From Owenia fusiformis (taxonomy: Eukaryota; Annelida; Polychaeta; Sabellida; Oweniidae), in assembly GCA_903813345.2 (NCBI GenBank), contig CAIIXF020000001.1, positions 21,347,915 through 21,411,914 on the forward strand: DNA of 64,000 bases, read 5' to 3'. Position 1 is the first letter of the stretch, and every line of letters starts with the position of its first letter. Positions 35,601 to 46,913 of this stretch are shown in pieces. Under the pieces are notes generated by a model that was given only the letters and a program-made list of their open reading frames with translations, searched no databases and was not told where the DNA came from. The position numbers and the translations under genes were made by a program.

Positions 35601-35716
35601 TGGCGACTGAAATTTATTCCAGCTGCTTGTACGTTCACTGTTTTGCAGATATATAGGTGTTTCGCGTAGCAAACTAGGACACTGAACTCCGCAAAAGATC
35701 CTCATTACTCCGCGGG
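35601..35716 (+). other. Probable non-coding first exon of an unidentified plus-strand gene
   Basis: The segment ends in CTCCGCGGG with a strong donor GTAAGTAT at 35717 and has several CpGs in AT-rich surroundings. Its only ATG frame (from 35601) is 18 codons, so it is best read as 5' UTR. The left edge is approximate. Confidence 0.4.
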
Positions 35717-36476
35717 GTAAGTATACTCCGATGATTAGAATATTTCCTTCTTACTTCATCTCATTTTGACCTTGTTACGAGGGAATCCATTTGCAAATTT
35801 TGCACTAAAAAACAGATTCTGAATCCATTTTGGAGCAAATTTTTATAAACAAACCTTCCCCATAGACTATCAATAGGCTTGTCATAATGCTCATAATGAC
35901 ACAATTCAGACTATGGATAGTCTAATGAATCTAAGACACTGCCAATTACGTTGAAACTAGAGGTTGAACCGATTTGTTTACATATGACCTAAAATCTTGA
36001 CCTGAAAAGCAAAATATGAAATCCTGAACTCAATTGACACTCTATTCCTAGTCTCATACCTATAGTTGGAAGATATAAAAGCATATACATGTTGTAATTC
36101 AGTGATTTCTCAAAATATGATTAATGCTATTATCTAAAAAGTATACTGTTCGTCGATCGAAAATCTATTTTTCTGAAAAAGGTAGCCTATGCCTTGTAAA
36201 TCATTCAGCCTACTTACATTCGATGTATCACAGAGTTATATGGCCGAGTGTTTTTATACATTTCATAGCTAAGAACAGAAATATTCAAAAATCGATACGA
36301 ACATCGAACAACAACAGTCCAGTCATTTTCTCCAGAAAAATTCTCCTGACCCTGTATTTGAGTGACGCCAGGTTTCCAAATATTGGCCGAGTTTATCTAA
36401 CAGGGGTGAAAATACTTTTATTCAACGTTCTATTGAAAGATGGCAGCTGCGTTAGACCTACCTTGTCTCCCTACAT

Positions 36477-36618
36477 ATGGACGAGTCCATTCTGTCTGGT
36501 GACGTCACATTCTTAGAATTGTTCGGCTTGTCAAATTTAGAAGAAAAAATGCAGAGAAATGTCGACCTATTTCATTTGACAGAATTCTACTCACTTTCAT
36601 GTGGTGAACTGAGGAAAG
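36477..36618 (+). CDS. Candidate first coding exon, unknown protein
   Basis: I do not recognise this protein. The frame MDESILSGDVTFLELFGLSN continues LEEKMQRNVDLFHLTEFYSL and SCGELRK to a donor GTAGGC at 36619, leaving one base of a split codon. The composition (amphipathic, balanced charge) is coding-like, whereas the same frame after the donor becomes low-complexity. A promoter-like AAAGATGGCAGCTGCG and a CRE (TGACGTCA, 36500-36507) are next to or inside it. Its phase does not fit directly onto the exon at 42307, so an intermediate exon or a separate gene would be needed. The start context is weak (C at -3, G at +4). Confidence 0.35.
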
Positions 36619-36894
36619 GTAGGCAAGATATAATGCTGTTATGGCCACCAAACTTACCGTATATAAAGAAAAATTGGAGAATATGGCCGAAATTTAGAAA
36701 CAAATCGATTTTTGGATCGATGAGCAGCATGCTTTTTAGATAATAGTTTTGATATAACACTCATAATGTGGTATAAATATGCATGACGTTCCAAAAGGGA
36801 AAGGCACAGTCACCGGGACATTATGACTTCTGAAAGATGGGACTGGGTGAAATCCTGTCCATCCGTCTGTCTATCCATCCATCCGGTCCAAGCA

Positions 36895-37430
36895 ATAACT
36901 CAAATACCGTTGGCCTGATTTTGTTCATATTTTGTACACATATACCCTATGGGGGTAGAAGTTTTGCTCGAAAGCCGATTTTCAAAATGGTCGTTCATTT
37001 AAAAATGGACATTTTATTGCCGATTTTACAGTGATTTAGGTGCAATATGTAAAACTGTAATAGCATTATGTTTTAAATGTAAAAAAGTTATATAGGACAT
37101 TAATAAAGCTAGAAATGTAGATATTAAAAAAGCATATGGCAGCCATCTTGAAAGGCTGCCTTTACTCGTTATTTTACGGTTTTTGCTCGAAGTAGTGGAG
37201 CGATTTTGTTCATATTTTGTATGTGAATACTGTAAGCATGGCACACTGTCTAATGACACTTGGTAGAAGGCGGCCATTTGAAAAATGGTCACCATTTTAA
37301 CGTATTTTATTGTAACTCGAAATATAATGGAGTGATTTTGTTCATATTATATGTGACTACTATAAGCATGGCACACTGTCTAATGACACTTTTGGTAGAA
37401 GGTGGCCATTTTGAAAAAACGGCTGCCATT
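36895..37430 (+). repeat. Degenerate tandem repeat, about 130-bp units
   Basis: GATTTTGTTCATATTTTGTA recurs near 36917, 37202 and 37335, each followed by GGTAGAAG and hairpin words around GGCCATTTTGAAAAATGG. The 37195 and 37325 units share AAGCATGGCACACTGTCTAA exactly. Confidence 0.65.
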
Positions 37431-38261
37431 TTTGCTATAACTTTGTTCGCTTTGGCGTTGCTGTTGTCTAGTTTTCTTCGGTACACAGTAACACGGAGAG
37501 TGTGGGAGGGTAGATTTTCCTTTCGGTCAGTTCTAGTATCTGTTCCAGTGCCTGTGGGGAAAAGATAACAAAAATGTTACAAAACAGATCAAGGAAACGA
37601 AACATCTATTCATCTCTTACCAGGACTTGAGGACTATAATCATGGAGTCTTATTTTGTCCATCCATTGGATTATAGATGTGGTAGTTTTGGAATGTTTAT
37701 CTGACAAAAATAGTATACCAATCTCAATAAATTTTTTAGTATTTTTGGATTCTTTGTCTGGGTTTGTCGGCACAATGAGAACATTTTTGCATTGAATTGC
37801 AATTTTTACATGTTATGTACATATTTCAACCATCAACAAATCTTCCATCTATTGGTTATTTGATGAAATGTACTCTAAAAACTAAAACATAACATTCTGC
37901 CGATAAATTTAGCCAATTAGACTTTGATCCAAATCAGGACTTTCATTAGGAGTCCAAGAATGTATTGAAGGTTGTTATTTTAGTGTGAAGGACACGCTCC
38001 AAACTTCCAAATCGTAATCATATAGAAAAAGTATGTTCATTATCCCATGGCTAAAATCGTGGTACTTGATAAACATCTAAGAGTACAACCAGTTAGGAAA
38101 ACAAACCCCAAATATCCCAAACTTTGATCGAATTGTGGAGATTAAGTTATTCTTTAAGTATTTCTAGCTTCTTAGCAAAGCCATTTTTTAAAATTACCAA
38201 CATAAATAAAATTGCCACCCTGTACTCCATTCAGAGATTTATTGATAGAATAACATATTTA

Positions 38262-38930
38262 AAATGCTGCTAATGCAGTAGCCTTGCCCAAGTCGGTCTC
38301 TTTACTTATCTTGATTTCTATTATGACTGCCTTGTACCCAAGAGAAAGCCATGTGCTTTACCAACCCAATGTTTATGTCGGTAAAATTTGACCACTCAAC
38401 GACAGCCCTTACGCGTTAGCTAATTATTATGCACGGTCAAAAACAAGTACACTTTTCACCGGGACACCGGAATTCAAATGATCTAGGCTGAGATTCAATC
38501 ACTGATATCAGATCGACGACTACATGGCTAGGTCTTCGTGCATTTTCATCGGTAATTCAGTTTTAAATCAACATTGAATTGCATGATTTAATTTTTTATA
38601 TTAATGACTGTTTACATTGATTCCAATGTACATTTATTAATTACATAATATTGTAACTCTGAAGAAACACTCGATCAGATCAATGAATTTCAAGTCGTAG
38701 ACATGTTATGTTTATGCAGGTCAACCTAATAACGTTTCGATTAGTCAATCAGCCTAAGTCACACGTCGTGTCCATGCGATCTTGTCAATCAATATGGTTT
38801 CGCGATACCTTTGACAGCGTAGGTATTATGGAAATCTCGAAACCACTGAATAACTAAAGCATAATATCAGAGATATTGAAATAAAAAAAATACCGACTTG
38901 GGCAAGGCTACTAATGCTGTAGACTTACCA
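38262..38930. repeat. Inverted-repeat-bounded element, about 670 bp
   Basis: About 38 bp at 38262-38300 including TAGCCTTGCCCAAGTCGGT is inverted at 38889-38927 (ACCGACTTGGGCAAGGCTAC). The interior is non-coding. No clear target duplication was seen. The minus 65-codon frame at its right end is not gene-like. Confidence 0.55.
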
Positions 38931-39379
38931 AATTTTAACAGTCCAGATAAAACTGAGACCATGGCTATATTATTATGTAATTTTATTAAGTTTCTATTTC
39001 TGATATTGCCTGATATTAAAACACATGTAGTTTTAAATGTTTTGCTGTATCTGACAAAGTGCAATGGCCTCTAAGAATATATCATGTTATTATTATATTA
39101 CTTTGCCTTCCAAATAAAAAACTTCAATTTATGGGTTATCTATGAGTCTACTCTCTGGTGATAGTTCATTCTTTTGTACCCTAATATACTCCTCGATTCA
39201 TTGGGGAATTGTAGATGCTTTCGTTCTTGATATCTCAGTACTTACTTATCCCAAATTCTCTGGCAGGCAAAAGTGCACCGAAGGATGTGAACAAATGATT
39301 ATAAAATGAGTCACTTGTTTTACAGATGAGTACACTACACTTACCTGGTGTTATTGACAAGGAATGGATTTGTATATCA

Positions 39380-39715
39380 GATACACAACTTTATAGAGTG
39401 TATTTAGTAAGAGGAAAGGAATATGTATTTTATTTCGAAGGATATTTAGAGGAAAATATGATATTGAACCGAAGGGCTAAAGTGAAATTTTTTTTATTAG
39501 AATATACATATACAGATTAGATGTAGAACCTCATGGGATGGGATATATCATCTGTTATGTACAGTCAGTTTTGGATACAGGGTTTATCCTGAGGGAAATA
39601 TATAAATTTTCCTCAGTCCCATACACTTATTTCCTTGGGAATAAATCCGGTGTTCAAAACCTCCCAGTTCATAACCCTTATTTATATATCCTACCAGAAA
39701 GATCTGGTCATTTAT
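39380..39715. repeat. Compound palindrome, copy 3 (partial or diverged)
   Basis: GTTTTGGATACAGGGTTTAT at 39572 with TCCTGAGGGAAATATATA is answered by TATTTCCTTGGGAATAAA and GTTCAAAACC (39626-39663). GGTTATGTACTGGGAGG-type sequence seen at copy 2 is mirrored at 39660-39685. Left of it (39405-39480) is a copy of the GAATATGNATTTTATT repeat of 32.9 kb. Confidence 0.5.
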
Positions 39716-42306
39716 TGAAATGAAGCAATCTTTGTACATGCATATATTATATTGTGTGATGTCTACTTATTATTTTTGGAAAATGATATTTTATATTATA
39801 ACAATAATTGTTATGAGGTACACAGTACTTGAACAAGTATAAGCCTTATGTTGACTCTCCAAATTGCTTATAATTATTGTACTGATATATTATAGGGAAA
39901 TAATTGTCTGGAACGTGTAGGCGATATAGTATAGAAAACCTTATAACTTTTATCTTACAATATTACAGGAAACAAGTCCGTAATAAAACCGGAGAAAATA
40001 GTATTACATGTATATATAGTCAATGCATGTATGTTTTGGACTTGGAGACAAATTAAAGATGATATTAGTTTTTGTTATTATATATATATGAGTTAATATC
40101 TTACATATCACCAAGTCTTGTAGTAAGCTATTGAATAATGCTGCAGAAAGTAATATTCAGTTAAGAGTGGATCTTAGGAAGAACAGAGATGCAACATATT
40201 GATTGCCTAGAAACAAAGGATATAAAATTGTAATAATTACGTATCTAGGATGGATAAACGACTACGGAGGAAATTAACATCATCTCGGTACAATTGTTTT
40301 TATCATTTTCTGCTGGTTTATGCGACTGCGTAATTAAACACAACTTTACCTTGTTTATACATGCTGTTATGATATTGGTCATATATATTCATACATCCGA
40401 TACCTTTTTATATACCAGCTTCTGCAGTATGAAATAAATGTTGTAGTCTAAGATCATGGCCAGGTGCAGGGTGACTTTCATACAAAACACTTATTTGTGT
40501 TTGTGACCTCTATCTTACTCAAATGAATATTTCATATCATGGGCATATTTCATCTATGGTTATATAATCGTATACTTTTTTTATTATTATTTACCCTTAA
40601 TATGTTTTGATTATTAATCTAAGGAATCACCATCTTGGGGGCCACTAATGATGCTATCTCAAAACTGTTTTATGGTTATAAAATGGTTACACCATGCCTC
40701 ATATCTTCAAATGAGTTTTGTGATCAACATGTATATTGTATCATACAGAGAATCTTATGAGTGCATCATTTCCTTTAAACCTATAAACCTTTTTTGCTTG
40801 CTTTTGCCATCTCCCATTGTCAAGAAAACTTTCAAAATCACACAGTTTGACAAAAGTTTGCTTTGAGCCTGTCATGTTTCTTTCTTGATATACAATGTTG
40901 ATGTTAGTTTCGGTCATGTGAAGAGCATAAAAATAATACATATTTTGTGTGAATTGAGCAAAATTTGTCAAAATTAGAGCTATTTTAGTGGGAAATTCTG
41001 TGAATGTTATAATATCCAACACTAAAGTTAAAGTAATACATAATATGAGACCTACGGATTGCCTAAGAGAATCATTTCGTAACATGCTATTGTGTTCGAT
41101 GGTTCAATTTAACAGCTGAAGGGCATTCAGAGTAATTTTACAAAGGAGGCAATTTGAGTGAGCTAACCAGTTTGAGACTAGCATCATCTTCACGTGTCTT
41201 ATATTGTCACACATAATTGCATCATGTCTATGCACAGAGAACTATTTACATATATTCCTCTACGTTTCAGTGTATATTATGCTCTCCAAGTGATCTCAGG
41301 ACCTGCTTCAAAGATCCACTTCCGTTTTAGTTCAAAGACACATTAAATGAAAAACAGTAAAAAAAAGTCAGCCTTCAAACCCAGCTTATCTTGTAGAAAA
41401 TTTAATTTTACGTAAAAAGTAATCAGTTTTGGCGATGTAGATGAGAGAATGAATATTAAAAACGATATGAATTATATGTAAATAGTGTCTATGGGGTTGG
41501 TTGTTGTTGTTTCTTCCCATGTGATATTTTATGTTATAGGATCACTACCCTTATTATATATCACCAGTAAGTAATTAGGAAATGTTTCAACACATGTTTT
41601 AGCTTGTGTTACAAATCAGGAATCATCTCATGTAACACATTCTCTGATTGGCTAAATAAAGGTCATTGGACAAAAAATGTCTTCCCTGTGATGGTTATTA
41701 GTGTTCTATTAGACTCTGAATAACAGGATTAAATATATGCTTTTGAGGCTGATGAGATCTAAATAACCGAACAGGAGCTGTCATGGTTTTTTAATGAGAG
41801 TTATATTATGGAATGATGATGTTGATGTTTAAATATAAAATTGAAATTATTGAAAAGGTACTGTTGATTATTTTAATATCCTGACTTCGGAATGAGGCCC
41901 CAAGCTGCCTGATTCATTGGTATACACTGTGCCACATTTCTAAAGTTTCAATATTTCCTGTTCATTGATTATTATCACAGAAAAGTGCTATATTGCCATC
42001 ATGTTGTGCTGATGGGTATGTGAATATGCGTACATGGACCACATGAATTCAATCCTGTCGTCAAATTCCAGGAAAACCTCTTACCTGATCAACTTCAAAA
42101 GCAGACTAGTGCAGAGATCAGCACTAAGAAAAAAGAAAATTACAGTTTGGACCATAAATAAATAAGTAGTTGATTTTCTATCACCATTTCCAAACCATGG
42201 CGGTTTGAAAACCCATAGTTTCCAATATTGGTTGGATCATACCCCCTAAAATTTGCACCATAACAAATTTTAGAAAATATTTATAGTTCAGTTTCTGTAT
42301 TTGTAG

Positions 42307-42426
42307 GGTCCCTACCCCGGAGCCCCAGCAGGGGTTATATAAAGTAATGAGTGCACTGGGGAATCTGTTGGCGCGGAAACGCAAGAATTCTGGAGGTAGT
42401 GGGGATGGCAAACAGCAGTCACAGAT
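42307..42426 (+). CDS. Candidate exon of an unidentified gene (possible start exon)
   Basis: I do not recognise the protein. The acceptor TTTGTAG at 42306 and the donor GTAAGT at 42427 bound an open exon. Its frame reads VPTPEPQQGLYKV then MSALGNLLARKRKNSGGSGD and GKQQSQ, ending two bases into a codon. The ATG at 42347 (G at -3) could be the start, with the non-coding exon ending at 35716 as its 5' leader; otherwise it is an internal exon. A basic RKRK patch follows a short hydrophobic stretch. The minus-strand frame across it (42181-42552) is a shadow. No further exon was found to its right. Confidence 0.42.
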
Positions 42427-42527
42427 GTAAGTTAAAATTGATGTTTTACCACTTATGAATTCTGCTTTCCTAAGTCTGACTCTCACTCTTCTGTAAGAAA
42501 GTTTGTCACAATCACAAGTTTTTAAGG

Positions 42528-42780
42528 AACTGCGAGGCCCGGGGGCCACCAATGTGTCTCCCCACTAGTAAGCAAAGAATTGTGAGGGTGTGAGTCCACC
42601 AAAATGTGTCTCCCCACATGTGTGTTAAGAATTGTGAGAATGGGAGTCTACCAAAGTGTCTCTTACCCATACTTGTGTAAAGAATTGTGAGGGGGGGGGG
42701 GTCTACCAAAGTTGGTTGTCTTGTGCATATGGAACTTTGATGGTGGGGGTCCACAAAGAGTGTATGTAAGGAATTTTTGA
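42528..42780 (+). repeat. Minisatellite, about 55-60 bp units
   Basis: Four diverged units built on AAGAATTGTGAGGG...GTCYACCAAA...GTGTCTCCCCAC. It starts right after the 42307 exon's intron begins. The minus frame of 95 codons is translated repeat. Confidence 0.65.
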
Positions 42781-43352
42781 TCTCCTCCCAAATGTACAAT
42801 TTAGCATTGCTTACCCTTTTTCAACAGTAAAATATATGCCTTCGTTGGTTAATCAAATATTGTGTTGAATCACTGTTTAAGGGTAGTAATTTTATTTTAT
42901 TTTATACAATGTCAACCATGCTGTAGCAACAGATACAATATGCCTCTGTTATATGAATCAACATAGATAACTGACATGACAAAAACAGGTATTATCACAT
43001 TTGAAAGGGCTGTATTGTTGTTGACTTTTGCCATGTTGGCGAGTGACACAAGAAACCTTTATCAAGGTAGAAAAGAAACTGCTTCTATGATTGAATTATT
43101 TTCAGATGTAAAAGCATACCTATACCAAAATCTGATTAGGTTTTGGGCATGCTGGGTAATTTACAAGATACGTTTTCCTTACGAATTACGATATTTCTCA
43201 CTTCGTGTGTTGTATATGTAAGTGTCATTATCTCATATGGCAAATTGGCAGATAATTGATTCCTTATTATTATTGTGTGTTATATACACATATAATGATA
43301 TCTTATATAACTCAGGGGATGGTAACATCACCACTGACAGCTAAGAAGTGAC

Positions 43353-43480
43353 AACATTTTTTATGTCACCACCAGAAGTGGAAACATATTGTTATAGTCT
43401 CTCCAAGTTTTTTGTAGACAGTGCTTGGCACTCAGCATCTGTAACAAATGGCTGGTGGTGGTATTTTCATGTTAATGCCT
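43353..43480 (+). repeat. Dispersed 130-bp repeat, copy 3
   Basis: TTTTATGTCACCACCAGAAG, CATATTGTTATAGTCTCTCC and CATCTGTAACAAATGGCTGG match the family of 10.9 kb. Confidence 0.6.
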
Positions 43481-45555
43481 TTCATGATAACTGTTGGGCT
43501 CATACAGTTCTTTCTGTTGTGATTTATCTTGCTAGTTATAAACTTCTTTATATATGCTGACTTATATGACTAATGTCACATCTACACAATAGTTATTGAT
43601 TAAAATTGCTCAATTTTCAATGCTGACATCAAAGGATGTTTTATTATCCATATTAACAACATTCCTTCAAATATAGATTGAATCGATAATTGCAAAGCAT
43701 ACTTTATATTAAATGAGCTCCTATCGAAGAACAGAATCACCCAAAAATTTGATACTGATTATTATTAATATATGTCATCTAAGATAACAGGAAGTACTAA
43801 CAATCAACCCACTTGTTATATTCAAACTAAACAAGTCACCAGACAAATTAAAAAGTGCATTTATATCTTCTAGTCTACCTACCTTTATTACTAGAAGTCC
43901 CATATTATATTATCTAATGATGAATGGACTGGAGGAGACTGATTAAAAGCAAAACCCACACACTTTTCCCAAAACAAGCATTGTTCTAATTGCAGATATA
44001 TTAAATGATATACAATAAGGAGAAACGATGGTAAAGCAGAATTTGATGTGCTAGGATTTGATAGAAATTTTCATTTTTATTTGTTGAGAAGTGAAAAAAA
44101 AGTCTATGATCTTTGTAAATTGTGACTTTTAATCAGTTTTACATCAGGTCCTTGTGATCCCTCTCTCTTTGTATACATCATGTCCCTGGGGGTTCACTGC
44201 TAACAAAATTTGGATAGTGTCTAAGTAGCACAACTGATGTGAGTTGATGTAAGACTTGAATATTAGCTGAAGGTTAGTTTTGTTAACACATTATTACCCA
44301 TCTCTTACCCCGTTATTTTGTTCTTCAAAGATAGCTCTGGAATGATATGTAAAGAACCTGATAATTTATTGTTCTATAAAAAGAACTGGAGCAAGATGGT
44401 CTACTTAGATGTCTTGTTATTTGGTGTATTAATACAATCAATAATTTCTTAAGCTCTCCAGTAAAGCTTCAGCATGTCTTATGGCCATGTCTGAATTGTA
44501 AATTGGCATTTGCAGAGTTTCCAATGATTGACTTCACTATCCCATTTAACTAAGGGCATTACAATACCCGAGAATTTATTGGTTTGTGTAAAGGAACATT
44601 GGATCTCAGGCTTCCATCTCGATATTCTGCCATATATAGAGATGTCAGGAGTACAAAATTCTGACATTTTCATTGTTTGAAAATATACAGTTGCGTCTCT
44701 GCTGCTTGCATATCTCCCCATATCTTTTATCAATGTTTTGGGATCAGCAAATACATTTTTTGAAATCTCAGCAAAAATTGTATTCTTTCACAGATATCAT
44801 TCTCAAGTCGAAAAATCATCCTACTGGTCCTACCTTAATGTTTTGTAAATTTGTTTGCACTTTAGTAGAGGAGTAGTTAGTTAAGGTCATGCGCTATGCT
44901 GAATGTATATAGACATTGGTTGCCCAGCTTAGCATTGAGAGCAGTATTCAAGTTAGTTACATAAAATATTTGGAAATCCTTCAATAGTATCGCAAGCCTA
45001 TTATATATTAGGCAGATGAAGCTCTCTTTTAAAGAAGCAAATCAAACTTTTGGAAATGGTAACAGATGACGACTTCTCGGATTTCCAGTTGATGAAGTTT
45101 TCATTATACTTACAATCATTAAACTGACAAGCATATATACGGTCATATATAACTATTCACATGTCACCAAAGACAGGATGTCTGGTCTGGAGGCCCATTT
45201 TAAATAAACTAATACACTTTAATGAAATATTGATCCTCTGCACTAGCTTATGGCAATAACAAATAATTCCAATATTATTCTCAGTAAAATTTGCCCCCCC
45301 CCTTTTTTTATTATTTATTTTTTCAAATATGAATTGGGTGGTTGAGTGAATGGACTTTAGAGAAGGATAATCCTTTAGGGGGTGTCGATAACCTTATATG
45401 GTGTGACGAAGGGTAACTTGTAGCATAGAGTTGCTTAATAGTTCCGGAAAATAGTTCATTTTTAACAGTAATTGAGAAGAATAGCATTTTTTCTAATTGA
45501 CTATTGTTGATACATTTGTGCTGCCATGAAGAACGTTCCTATGACTGTTTTTATC

Positions 45556-45665
45556 TTACCCTTGCAAGTTGTGACATATTGTCATAGTCTCCAAATTTTT
45601 GATAGACAGTGTTCGGTGTCTCCAACAAATGGCAGGTGGTGATATTTTGCGTGCTAACACCTTGT
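45556..45665 (+). repeat. Dispersed 130-bp repeat, copy 4
   Basis: TGTGACATATTGTCATAGTC, CCAACAAATGGCAGGTGGTG and TTTTGCGTGCTAACACC match the family of 10.9 kb. Confidence 0.6.
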
Positions 45666-45896
45666 ATATCTGTATACGTATTACCCAATGAATTTTCTGG
45701 GATACTAGATTTACCCTGATTTGAATACTGGGAGGGTATGTCATTATCAGAAGAGATAATCAAAGGGTGTTGGTTGTAGAATGACATTTGATTTTAATTA
45801 AGCATTGAGATAAAAAGTACATACCTTTAATAATAAAAACATGGAACTTAATACTATTATATATATTCATTGCTATATACTACTATAGTATATATT

Positions 45897-46220
45897 TAGC
45901 AGTTATGTCCCTATCATTGAATATATGCCTGAGGTCTGTCACCAATATAGCCCGAGCTTGCGAGGGTTATATTACGACAGACCGAAGGCATATATTCAAT
46001 GATACTAACATAACTGTATTACATACTTTTATATCATAGCTACGTTATATCAATGACGCCACGTGTCTGTGTGCGAGTGAAATTAGGAAGAAAAGAAACA
46101 TGACATCCCGATGACGTCATAAGATTGTCATGGTAAAAGGTTTGGCGGCTATACAGGAATATATAGCCGACCTTCAGCTCCATTGACTTCAATACAAATG
46201 CTTCACTGGGTATGTAATAC
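45897..46220. repeat. Compound palindrome, copy 4
   Basis: Module A arms are 45912-45940 and 45976-46004 (27 of 29 match), enclosing an inner palindrome AATATAGCCC...GGGTTATATT around GAGCTTGCGA. Module B arms are CTGTATTACATAC (about 46013-46025) and GTATGTAATACTG (about 46208-46220). Between them are a CRE (TGACGTCA, 46112-46119) and a small hairpin GGCTATA...TATAGCC. Confidence 0.65.
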
Positions 46221-46913
46221 TGAAATATAAATGACTGAATCTGCTCAGATCTTTCAGTGCTGTGATATATAAGATTGGACATAAGTAGATTATCTTGCCT
46301 AAGCCACTACCCCATACCTATTGTTAGAATGGGGGGGAATACAGGGACTTGTCACATTATGTTTGACACAAGAAAGAAATAACTATGTTTCAGAAAACAG
46401 ATATCTTTCTAATAAAAATGTCCTTATAAATAGAAATGGAAAATTGGAAGGATTCTTAGCTAATACAATGTAGTTGATTAGGTATGAGGTTGTGCCAATG
46501 AGAACACATCCGTGGGTAGGTTAGAAGCTTTTAGCTATTGATAGATGTTATTCTGTGACACACCTCTCATCTTCATTTATATGCTATTAAAGGCCATCAA
46601 TTTAATTTGCGTAACAGTAAGTAGAGCAAAATATAGTTCTTGTTTTTGATAGCTGTAGAAAGTCAATTACAATAAGATATTTGTTCTTTCATTTTAGCTC
46701 AGCCTTTTTCTTAGCTCAATCTTTTTTCTCAAATTCACCTTTTAGTTTTTTAAAGTTTATTTATATTTCAAAAGCAAAGAAACACATGTTCTAAAGTAAC
46801 TATTTGGAAAGAAGAGAGCTTCAAGAGCCTTCTTGGAGTCCCAGAGTCTTCCCTTGTGCATCATGCTGGTTCTATTTCACCTTCATAAAGGTAGAATTTA
46901 AACCCTTGATACA

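Noticed and set aside
36124-36516. 130-codon plus frame upstream of the candidate exon
   Set aside because: No motif, no splice signals and random-looking composition; its end overlaps the 36477 exon in another frame.
40741-41085. 114-codon minus frame
   Set aside because: No domain or repeated conservation signal and no flanking splice sites that fit a neighbouring gene.
42181-42552. 123-codon minus frame
   Set aside because: Lies antisense to the candidate exon at 42307-42426 and crosses a minisatellite.
43353-45665. Regularly recurring AACAAATGGCAGG blocks considered as an array (CRISPR-like or satellite)
   Set aside because: Copies are kilobases apart with unequal spacing in a eukaryotic context; a dispersed repeat, not an array.
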